From contig CAUYUJ010012670.1 of NCBI GenBank assembly GCA_963575745.1, positions 388,985 through 452,984 on the forward strand: a DNA stretch of 64,000 nt. Direction: 5' to 3'. The stretch comes from Prorocentrum cordatum. Its lineage: Eukaryota; Sar; Dinophyceae; Prorocentrales; Prorocentraceae. The notes below the pieces were generated by a model. The model was not told the origin of the DNA. It worked only from the letters and a program-made list of their open reading frames with translations, and searched no databases. Of this stretch, positions 33,135 to 43,510 are shown in pieces (within the stretch, counting starts at the first letter, position 1; every line of letters starts with the position of its first letter). Made by a program: the position numbers and the translations under genes.

Positions 33135-34488
33135 TACTTGGTAGCGTCGCAAAGAGCACACTTACGAGAAAATCTTCCTGGCTGGCAGTCTAACGCTCTC
33201 GTAAGCTGTTTTGGCGCTCTGGGGGGCTTCCATGCAGCGCTGCTGAAGCGCTGCCAGAATCGCTTCCACGCGTGCCTGCACGCGTGCAGGCTCGCGTGGA
33301 AGCTTGCCGAACGCTCTCCCGGACACGTTGCCGGCTCAGGCGAGCTGCTGCGAGGATCGTGGAGCAGCAAGGATGGGCTGCTGGCGAGCACCACCAGCGT
33401 CCGGCTTCTAACTTGGTAACGTCCAAAACCCGGAGAGCAAGAGGTACACTTCCGAGAAAGCTTTCCTGGCGGGCCGTCTAACGCTCTCGTAACGCTCGTT
33501 TGGCGCTCTGGGGGGCTTCCCTGCAGCGCTGCTGAGGCGCTGCCAAAATCGCTTCCATGCGTGCCTGCACGCGTGCAGGCACGCGTGGAAGCTTGCCGGA
33601 AGCTCCCCAGACACTTCGCCGGCTCAGGCGAGCTGCTGCGAGGATCGTGGAGCGGCGGAGATGGGCTGCTGGCGAGCACCACCAGCGTCCAGCTTCTAAC
33701 TTGGTAGCGTCCAAAAACCCGGAGAGCAAAGGGCACACTTACGAGAAAGCTTTCCTGGCGGGCCGTCTAACGCTCTCGTAACGCTCGTTTGGCGCTCTGG
33801 GGGGCTTCCCTGCAGCGCTGCTGAGGCGCTGCCAAAATCGCTTCCATGCGTGCCTGCACGCGTGCAGGCACGCGTGGAAGCTTGCCGGAAGCTCCCCAGA
33901 CACTTCGCCGGCTCAGGCGAGCTGCTGCGAGGATCGTGGAGCGGCGGAGATGGGCTGCTGGCGAGCACCACCAGCGTCCAGCTTCTAACTTGGTAGCGTC
34001 CAAAAACCCGGAGAGCAAAGGGCACACTTACGAGAAAGCTTTCCTGGCGGGCCGTCTAACGCTCTCGTAACGCTCGTTTGGCGCTCTGGGGGGCTTCCCT
34101 GCAGCGCTGCTGAGGCGCTGCCAAAATCGCTTCCATGCGTGCCTGCACGCGTGCAGGCACGCGTGGAAGCTTGCCGGACGCCCCCCCCGGACACGTTGCC
34201 GGCTCAGGCGAGCTGCTGCGAGGATCGTGGAGCGGCGGAGATGGGCTGCTGGCGAGAACCATCACCGTCCGGCTTCTAATCTTAAACCCTTTTAGCTCAG
34301 CGAGCTCTCCGGGAATCTTAAACACTTTAGCTCTCAGCGAGCTCTCCGGGAAAAACCGACGCAAAGTTACCACTTGGTAGCGTCCAAAACCCGGAGAGCG
34401 AAGAGACCCTTTGGGAACAGGAAATCTTCCCTGGAGAGCTCTGGGAAGCTCCCCTGCCGCGCTGCCGAAGCGCTGCCAGAAACACTGG
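33135..34488 (+). repeat. Tandem array of P-family units
   Basis: Units start ACTTGGTAGCGTCC-like at about 33135, 33412, 33701 and 33990, with a partial one at 34372. Spacing is about 278-289 bp. The second, third and fourth are nearly identical over most of their length. Each has the palindrome (33266-33299, 33556-33589, 33845-33878, 34134-34167), usually with one mismatched base pair. The array ends with duplicated AGCGAGCTCTCCGGGAA motifs. Confidence 0.85.
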
Positions 34489-36825
34489 GCGCCGGCGGTA
34501 AACCGTCAACCTTTCTTACCGCCGGGAGACTCGTAGAGCTTCCAAACAATATATAGCGTGAAAAAAACTTCAAAGAACGACTAGTTTTTCAGCCCAAGCG
34601 ATTTCAGACCTCTTAAGATGACCCTAACAAAAAAAAAAAACAGTTTCGCAACCCAGTTCGAGTATGAAACCCAGTTCAGACCTCTGAATGCGACAGGCGG
34701 GCGCGTCTGATGTCTGCGAATCCACTCATGTGATTCCCAGCCCTGCAGCCCCCCTACAGCCCGAGTTAAGTGCAGAAAACCGACAGTATCGACTCGAATA
34801 ATAGAATAGTTTAGTTCGAGCAGCAGACCGAGTTCCGAGCTCTGGAATCGACCAAGAGACGCGCCTGATGTGTGCAAATCGATATCTGTGACTCGCAGTA
34901 CCGTATCCCTCCCCCAGCACGAGTTCAGTACAGAAAATTGAGAGCACTTCTCAAGATGATTCGAACAATACGAATAGTTTGGCGAACCTAGCTCGGGCAG
35001 CAGGCCGAGTGCAGAGCTCTCGGTTCAATAGACGAACGCGACTGATAATTCCCCATCGATGTCTGTGACAATGAGCCCTGTAGCTGTGCTACAGCTCGAG
35101 TTAGGTACAGAAAATCAAGAGCGTCTGTGAAGATGACTCGAATAATACGAATAGGTTTGCGGACGTATCTCGGCTAGCAGATCGAGTTCAGACCTCAGGA
35201 TTCAACAGACGAACGCGCCTGTTCATTCTGAATGCGATAGGTGTGCTTACCAGCTCTGTAGCTGCCCTACAGCTCGAGTTAAGTACAAAATAGCGACAAC
35301 GCGTATCAAGATAACTCGACACGACCGTTCCCGCCGGGACGCTTTTTCGCAGTGAAGGGTACCCGATCGAGCTGAGAACAAGATGGCGAGCGGGAATAGA
35401 TCGAATATGACGGGAAAAATACTAGAGCTCAAACGAATTGTTGAATTTCGAGAACAAACTTTCAACCGACCAAAAGTCAGCAAAAGGTCCGTCGAGATTT
35501 TTCTGGCCAACTAGCTCTCCAGCGCTCCGAAACTGGGAACCGGCGGTAAACCGTCAACCAGGTTTCCGCCGGAACCCTCGTAGAGCTCTTTTCTCACATC
35601 GCGCTCCACAGAACACAGGGAGTAAGCTTCAAGAGGAAGACACAAAAAATCAAAAAATCACGTTTTTCTGTCTCTATCCAACGTCGGTTCCGCCAAGTGT
35701 TTTGATCGAAATACTGCACCTACAGACCTGAAAATTTTACTGGCAGACGCGTCTTAACCCACTACAGGTGCGAAAAATCTGCTTTCCGAACTGGGCGCCG
35801 GCGGTAAACCGTCAACCTTGGTTACCGCCGGGGGACTCGTAGAGCTTCCTAGCTCGACTTCAGTTCAGACAACCGACAGCACCTACCAACATTCCGACTC
35901 ATAGTGAATATGTTTTGACCTCTCAATGCGACAGACGGACGCGTCTGATGTCTGCGAATCGACTCCTCATTACCACCTCTACAGCCCGAGTTAAGTGCGG
36001 AAACCGACAGCATCTCTCAGGATGACTCGGATAATACCTTTTTTAATGCAGACCTAGTTCGGGCAGCAGACCGAGTTCCGAGCTCTAGATTCGACAGGCA
36101 GACACGTCTGATCTCTTTAAATCGATTCATGTGACAACAAGCACTGTAGCCCCCCTCAGCGCGAGTTGAGTGAAGAAAACCGATAGCATTTCTCAAGATG
36201 ACTCGACCAATACGAATATTTTCACGATTCTAGATCGGGCAGCAGACCGAGTTCACAGCTCTGGATTCGACAGACAAACACAACTGATGATTCTAAATCA
36301 GTGCCTGTAAATATCAGCTCTGTAGCTGTGCTACAGCTCGAGTTAGGTACACAAAAAACCGAGAGCGCCTGTCAAGATGACTGGAATAATACGAATAGGT
36401 TTGCGGACCTAGCTCGGCTAGCAGACCGAGTTCAGACCTCTGGGTTCAACAGGCGAACCGCCTGATTATTCTGCATGCATTAGCTGTGCTCACCAGCTCT
36501 GCAGCTGCCCTAGAGCTCGAGTTATGTTCAGAAAACCGTCAGCGCATATCAAGATGACTCAAAACGGCCGATCCCGCCACAGTGCTTTTCGATATTAATA
36601 TTCACCCGATCGAGCTGAGATCAATATGGCGAGCGGGAATGAGATCGAATATCACGGGAAAAAATACTAGAGCTCTAACGAATTGTCAAATTTCGAGAAC
36701 AAAATTTTCATCTGACCAAAAGTTGTCAAAAGTTCCGTCGAGATTTTTCTTGCCAACTAGCTATGGGGCGCGCCGGAATTACTCTTAGCTTCCAGCAATA
36801 ACTTGCTGAGGGAAGCTCTACGAGT
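34489..36825 (+). repeat. F1, F2 and F1 units in series
   Basis: F1 at 34489-35530 has monomers at about 34640-35300, including an internal A11 run near 34629. F2 at 35531-35793 is cut in its body. F1 at 35794-36825 has a complete tail GGGAAGCTCTACGAGTTA. Heads are full hairpins. Confidence 0.75.
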
Positions 36826-39213
36826 TACTTGTAAGCGTCCAAAACCCGGATAGCGAAGTTAGGCGCGGAGCGCGAAGCGCTCCAAAACGCCGCACGGGAA
36901 CCTCTGCCGTGCCGCTTGACTTGTAAGCGTCCACTGGGCGCCGGCGGTAAACCGTCAACCTTTGTTACCGCCGGGGGACTCGTAGAGCTTCCTGACAGCA
37001 TATAGTGTGGAAAAAAACTCCAGAGAACGACTAGTTTTTCAGCCCAAGCGATTTCAGACCTCTCAAGATGACTCTAAGAAAAAGTATCAAACCGAATTCA
37101 GACCGCTGAATGCACTAGGCGGACGCGTCTGATGTCTGCAAACCGACCCATGTGATTAAGAGCCCTGCAGCCCCGCTGAAGACCGAGTTAAGTGCAGAAA
37201 ACTGACAACATCTCTCAGGATGACTCGAATAATACAATAGTTTCGCGGATCTAAATCGAGCAGCAGACCGAGTTCCGAGCTCTAGAATCGACCGACGGAC
37301 GCGCCTGATCTGTGCAAATCGATTTGTGTGACCCGCAGCACTGTAGCCCTCCCCCAGCACGAGTTGAGTGCAGAAAATTAAAGCACTTCTCAAGATGATT
37401 CGGAGAATACGAATAGTTTTTCGAACCTAGCTCGAGCAGTAGGCCGATTTTAGAGCTCTCCAATCAACAGACGAACGCGCATGATGATTCCCGATCGATG
37501 TCTGTGACTATAAGCTCTGTAGCTGCCCTACAGCTCGCGTTAAGTACAGAAAACCGAGAGCGTCTGTCAAGATTACTCGAATAGTACGAATAGGTTTGCG
37601 GACCTTGCTCGGCTAGCAGACCGAATTCAGACCCTAGATTCAACAGACGAACGCGCCTGATGATTCTGAGTGCGATAGGTGTGCTTACCAGCTCTGTAGC
37701 TGCCCTACAGCTCGAGTTAAGTACAAAATACCGACAACGCGTATCAAGATGACTCGAAACGGCCGATCCCGCCACAGTGCTTTTCGATAGTAATATTCAC
37801 CGATCGAGCTGAGATCAAGATGGCGAGCGGAAATAAGATCGAATATCACGGGAAAAAATACTAGAGCTCAAACGAATTGTTGAATTTCGAGAACATAATT
37901 TTCAACCGAGCAAAAGTTGTGAAAAGTTCAGTTCTTTTTGTTCGAGCCAACTAGCCTGCCAGCGTTTTCGAATTGCTCTTAAGCTTCGCCGCTACGCTCT
38001 CAGGGAAGCTCTACGAGTCACTGGGCGCCGGCGGTAAACCGTCAACCTTGGTTACCGCCGGGGAGCTCGTAGAGCTTCCTGACAGTATATAGTATGAAGA
38101 AACATTCAGAGAGCGACTAGTCTGAGCTCAAGCGATTTCACATCCCTCAAGATGACTAACAGAAAAAACAGTTTGCCAACCCAGCTTGAGTATCAAACCG
38201 AGCTCAGACCTCTGGATTGCAACAGGCGGACGCGTCAAATGTCCGCGAATCGATTCCTGTGACTCGCCCTGCAGCCCCCCTACAGCCCGAGTTAGTGCGG
38301 GAAGCCGACAGCATAACTCGAATAATATAATAGTTTCGCGAACCTAGTTCGAACAGCAGACCGAGTTCCGAGCTCTGGATTCGACAGACGGACATTGCTG
38401 ATGTCTCTAAATCGATTTATGTTACCAGCAGCACTGTAGCTTTCTGCAAGCAGGGGTACAGAAAACCGAGAGCACTCCTCAAGATGACCCGAACAATACG
38501 AATAGTTTCGCAGACCTAGCGCGGGCAGCAGGCTGAGTTCAGAGCTCTTGATTCAAGCGACGAACGCGCCTACAGATTCCCAATCGATTTCTGTGACTAT
38601 GAGCTGTATAGCTGCCCTACAGCTCGAGAAAAGTAGAGAAACCGAGCGTCTGCTACAATCACTCGACTAATACGAATAGGTTTGCAGAGCTAGCTACCAG
38701 ACCGAGTTCAGACCTCTGGGTTCAACAGGCGAACGCGCCTAATTATTCTACATCGATTAGCTGTGCTTACCAGCTGTGTAGCTTCCCTAAAGCTCGAGTT
38801 ATGTTCAAAAAACCGTCAGCACGTATCAAGATGACTCGAAACGGCCGATCCCGCCACAGTGCTTTTCGATAGTAATATTCACCCGATCGAGCTCAGATCC
38901 AGATCGCGAGCGGGAATTAGATCGAATATCACGGGGAAAAATACTAGAGCTCTAACGAACTGTCAAATTTCAAGAACAAAATTTTCAACCGACCAAAAGT
39001 TGTGAAAAGTTTAGTTCTTTTTTTTCGAGCCAACTAGCCTGCCAGCGTTTTCGAATTACTCTTAAGCTTCGCCGCTACGCTCTCTGGGAAGCTCTACGAG
39101 TCACTTGTAAGCTTCAAAAACCCGGATAGCGAAGCCAAGCGCGGAACGCTGCACGGGGACCTCTGCCAGGCCATTTTGTAGCGTCCAAAACCCGGATAGC
39201 AAAGAGGCACTCA
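36826..39213 (+). repeat. Two complete F1 units in tandem, bracketed by related flanks
   Basis: F1 units at 36931-38019 and 38020-39103 both run from ACTGGGCGCCGGCGG to GGGAAGCTCTACGAGTCA, about 1.08 kb each with four or five monomers. The left flank (36826-36930) and the right flank (39104-39213) share CTTGTAAGC and AACCCGGATAGCGAAG, so the pair may have been duplicated with its border. Confidence 0.8.
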
Positions 39214-40108
39214 CACAAACGAGCACACGCACATAAGCACGCACACGCGAACACACACATACAAACCCACATACATACACAAGAACACACACATACGCCA
39301 GCATGCTCAGCACACACACGCACACATACACACACACACGAACACACAACACATCCACACGCGAAGGTCGGAACACGCGCAGACGCGCACACACAAGCAC
39401 ACAGTACATCTCACATACACACACAGACGCGCAAACGCACACGGATCACACAAGCACATACACACACGGGGGCACACACGAACACCCACACGCACGCACG
39501 CACACACACACGCACGCACACCCCACGCACACAGACGCACGCGCAAACTCCCAAGGAAAAACTCGCACTGACGATCACACGATGACGCCCCCACCGCAGC
39601 CACCTCAGCGCCCCCCCCCCCCGCGCTCAACCGCATCCAGGGGAAAACGCGCACTGACGATCACGCGATGACGCACCCACCGCAGCCACCTCAGCGCCCC
39701 CCCCCCCCGGCGCTCAACTGCCGCCCCCACGCGCCCCCGCCCTCCCCGCCGGCGCTCCGGAGGGGGGAGGCACCGCCCCATTTTGGGGCCGGCCCTCCCT
39801 CCACTCCAACCACTCCGCCCTCGCGGAGCGCCAGAGGGGGGGGGGGCTGGGGGGGGCGCGCGGACGGCGGCGCCGCCACAGGCGCGCTCGCCCACACGCA
39901 CACGAGCGCGCGCACAGACGCACACACGACCACATACAGAAACACACGCTCGAGCGCACTCACATCCACGCGCGCGCACTCACGCGCGCGCGCGCCCACG
40001 CGCGCGCACATGCACGCACACACACACACACACACAAACGCACGCACAAACACGCACACACATACCAGACACACGCGCACCCACTCACACAAACAGAATC
40101 ACACGCAA

Positions 40109-40148
<40 letters not shown>

Positions 40149-42460
40149 GCACACCAGACACACGCGCACCCACGCACGGCAACACACACACACAGACGCA
40201 ATCGCGAGCATCCGAGAACACCTACGCACAAACGACAACACAGTTACAGACCCATTCCCCGACTGCTCAGCGCACTCTCTCCCCGCGCCCCCCCGGGCGC
40301 CCCCTCGCGCCCCCGCCCTCCCCGCCGGCGCTCCGGAGGGGGGAGGCGCCGCCCCATTTCGGGGCCAGCCCTCCCTCCACTCCAGCCACTCCGCCCTCGC
40401 GGAGCGCCGGGGGGGGGAAGAGGGGGGGGGGAAGCGCGGAGGTGCCGGCGCCGCGCGCGCACAAACAGACACGCACACACACACGCACACACACGTGCAT
40501 ACACACACGCACAGACACAGAGACACACAGACACACAGACACACAGAAACACAAACTCACAGACTCACACACACAGACATAAATACGCACAAACACACAG
40601 ACACACGGACACACGGTCACACAGACAAACAGACACACAGACACACAGACACAAAGACACACAGACACAAAGAGACACTGCCACACTGCCACACTGCCAC
40701 ACTGCCACACTGACACACAGACACACAGACGCAAAGACACACAGACACACAGACACACAGACACACAGACACACAAACACACAGACACACAGACACAAAG
40801 ACACACAAACACACAAACACACAGGCACACAGACACACAGACACACAGAAACGCAGAGACACCGACACACAGACACACAGACACACAGACACACAGACAC
40901 GCAGGCACGCAGGCACGCAGACACACAGACACACAGACACACAGACACACAGACACACAAACTCACAGACACACACACACACACAGACATACATACACAC
41001 AAACACACAGACACACGGACACACGGTCACACAGACAAACAGACACACAGACGCACAGACACACACACACACAGACACACAGACACGCAGACACACAGAC
41101 ACACTGCCACACTGCCACACTGACACGCAGACACCTAGACACACAGACACACAGACACACAGACACACAGACACACAGGCACACAGGCACACGGACACAG
41201 ACACACAGACTCTCAAACACACAGACACACCCTCGCGCCCCCGCCCTCCCCGCCGGCGCTCCGGAGGGGGGAGGCGCCGCCCCATTTCGGGGCCAGCCCT
41301 CCCTCCACTCCAGCCACTCCGCCCTCGCGGAGCGCCGGGGGGGGGGGAAGAGGGGGGGGGGGGGCGCGGAGGTGCCAGCGCCGCGCGCGCACACAACGAC
41401 ACGCACACACACACACGCACACACACACACACACGCATACACACACGCACAGACACAGAGACACACAGACACACAGACACACAGACACGCAGACGCAGAG
41501 ACACCGACACACAGACACACAGACACACGCACATAGACACACGGACACACTGACACACAGACACACCGACACAAAGACACACAGACACACAGACACACAG
41601 ACACACAGACACACAGACACACAGACACACAGACACACGAACACACAATCACACAGACACACAGATACACAGACACACAGACACGCAGAGACACCGACAC
41701 ACAGACACACAGACACACAGACACACAGACACGCAGGCACGCAGGCACGCAGACGCAGAGACACACAGACACACAGACACACAGAAACACAAACTCACAG
41801 ACTCACGCACACAGACATACATACACACAGACACACAGCCACACAAACTCACAGTCACACAGACAAACAGACACACAGACACACAGACACACAGACACAC
41901 AGACACACAGACACACAGACACACAGACACACAGACACACTGCCACACTGCCACACTGACACGCAGACACACAGACACACAGACACACAGACACACAGAC
42001 ACACAGACTCACAGGCACACAGGCACACGGACACACAGACGCACAGCCCCACAAACACACAGACACACCCTCGCGCCCCCGCCCTCCCCGCCGGCGCTCC
42101 GGAGGGGGGAGGCGCCGCCCCATTTCGGGGCCAGCCCTCCCTCCACTCCAGCCACTCCGCCCTCGCGGAGCGCCGGGGAGGGGGAGAGGGGGGGGGGGCG
42201 CGGAGGTGCCAGCGCCGCGCGCGCGCACACAGACACGCGCACACACACTTTTCCATCCTCCGGCGCAAAGACGACTCAAGCGCGACGCAACTACCGGGAC
42301 GCGGATAATTAATTGCAATCCTGCTTTGAGGACGCCGCACACAACCCCGCAGGCACACAGACACACAGGCACACAGACACACAGGCACACAGGCACACAG
42401 ACACACAGACACACAGACACACAGGCACACACTCAGAGAGCCGCCGTCGAGGCGCAGCAC
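39214..42460. repeat. ACACAGAC-type microsatellite array with four GC-rich blocks
   Basis: Mostly tandem ACACAGAC and (AC)n variants. It is punctuated by four near-identical GC-rich blocks of about 165 bp (39721-39890, 40300-40465, 41229-41395, 42067-42232) with CCGGCGCTCCGGAGGGG and CACTCCGCCCTCGCGGAGCG. A shorter repeat with period 86 bp occurs at 39565-39720 (GCACTGACGATCAC). Long open frames on both strands here are artefacts of an 8-bp period. The last 150 bp before 42460 contain a little unique sequence (about 42250-42350). Confidence 0.9.
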
Positions 42461-43510
42461 TCAGAGAGCCTCCTCCGACAGCGCCACAACCGTCGGCTCG
42501 CTCACCACGTCATCTCTTTCCGGACGCAGGCGGCGCAACGTCTGTCGCAGCTCCTCGTCAGTCAACCTGCCGATGTTGACGGGCACGGCCTCTTGACGCA
42601 ATCGGTAGGCTCCGGCGACCCGGCCGAGCAACTCCTGCCGCTTGTTGTGCTCGGCGATGCCCAGGCGCATCCGCCGTTCTTCAGGATCCTCCCGCCGCGC
42701 GCGCTCCTCCGCGGCAGCGGCGGCGATTTCCCTCGTGGTCGCGCGCCCGCCACGCCCCCCGCGCTCGCCGCCCGACGATGGCTCCGAAGCCGCATTGACC
42801 GTGCTAGCCCCTCCAGCACCCTCGCCGCCCCCTGTCGGCGCCCTCGCGGCGACGCCATCGCCGCCGGGCACCGCGCCAGCCTCAGCCGCGGGCGCCGCAC
42901 GCGGGGCCTTGCCTGCGTTCTTCTCCTTGAACACCTTCAACTTTCCCTCCGGGATGGGCCCGTCCACACGCCCATGCCAACCATCCTTGTGCTGCTGCTT
43001 GAAATGCTGCCCGCACAGATCTCCGCATCCCTGCTTTGGCGCGCTCCGGCATTGCCCGCCAGCTCCGTCCGCCCAGGTACGAGCCATGCACTTCGCGGTG
43101 TCAATGTTTTCTGGCGTAAAGCGACGCCATTCGTCCCCCGCGAGCGACGCCCCCGCGCCTGGCTGGACTCCAGCAGGAGCCGGGTCCGCGGACGGAACGC
43201 CCGAGGCCCTGCCAGCGTCGTCGTCCTCGTCGCCCGTGCTGCCCAGAGCCGGCGGGGACAGCCCGCGCTTCTTGCCCCTGCGCAATGGCTGCTGCGGCTG
43301 CCCCGAAGCGCCGGGGTCCCCGTCGCCAGCGCCAGGATCCCCGCCACCCGCCCGACGCCGCTTGCCCGGTGGCTCGCCCCCCGACGCCGGCTGCCCGGCG
43401 GGCGCACTCGGCGGCGCAGACGGCGCGGCAGAGGCGCTGGAAGCAGCGCCGCCGCCGCCATCGCCGCTCCCCGCAGACCCCGGCCGCGCGCCCGCCTGCA
43501 TGCCCGAGAG
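42461..43510 (-). CDS. C-terminal continuation of the giant polyprotein in another frame
   Basis: From about 43510 the shifted minus-strand frame has the sensible composition (GSGDGGGGAASSASAAPSAP, then SGGEPPGKRRRAGGGDPGAG), while the long frame turns Arg-rich and stops at 43101. The shifted frame encodes KCMARTWADGAGGQCRSAP then CGDLCGQHF (about 43090-43000), which resembles the Cys/His module near residues 1861-1905. It continues through GWHGRVDGPIPEGKL and a charged helical segment (ERRMRLGIAEHNKRQELLGR) to TGA at 42463-42461, just before the microsatellite. The switch lies between about 43530 and 43490. A one-base sequencing error, a real frameshift or a short intron would all explain it. 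Confidence 0.65.
   Translation of the reverse strand, partial: LSGMQAGARPGSAGSGDGGGGAASSASAAPSAPPSAPAGQPASGGEPPGKRRRAGGGDPGAGDGDPGASGQPQQPLRRGKKRGLSPPALGSTGDEDDDAGRASGVPSADPAPAGVQPGAGASLAGDEWRRFTPENIDTAKCMARTWADGAGGQCRSAPKQGCGDLCGQHFKQQHKDGWHGRVDGPIPEGKLKVFKEKNAGKAPRAAPAAEAGAVPGGDGVAARAPTGGGEGAGGASTVNAASEPSSGGERGGRGGRATTREIAAAAAEERARREDPEERRMRLGIAEHNKRQELLGRVAGAYRLRQEAVPVNIGRLTDEELRQTLRRLRPERDDVVSEPTVVALSEEAL

Noticed and set aside
33135-34330. Regular spaced repeats that could be taken for a CRISPR array
   Set aside because: The units are about 289 bp and continuous, with no short repeat/spacer pattern, and the genome is clearly eukaryotic.
39303-42460. Long open frames on both strands in the microsatellite (up to 446 codons, reading THRHTDTQ- or CVCVSVCL-like)
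   Set aside because: An 8-bp repeat without stop codons keeps all frames open, and the products are pure period-8 peptides with no domain.
39214-42460. Telomeric or subtelomeric repeat
   Set aside because: The ACACAGAC period does not match TTTAGGG-type telomere repeats, and coding sequence and mosaic continue on both sides.
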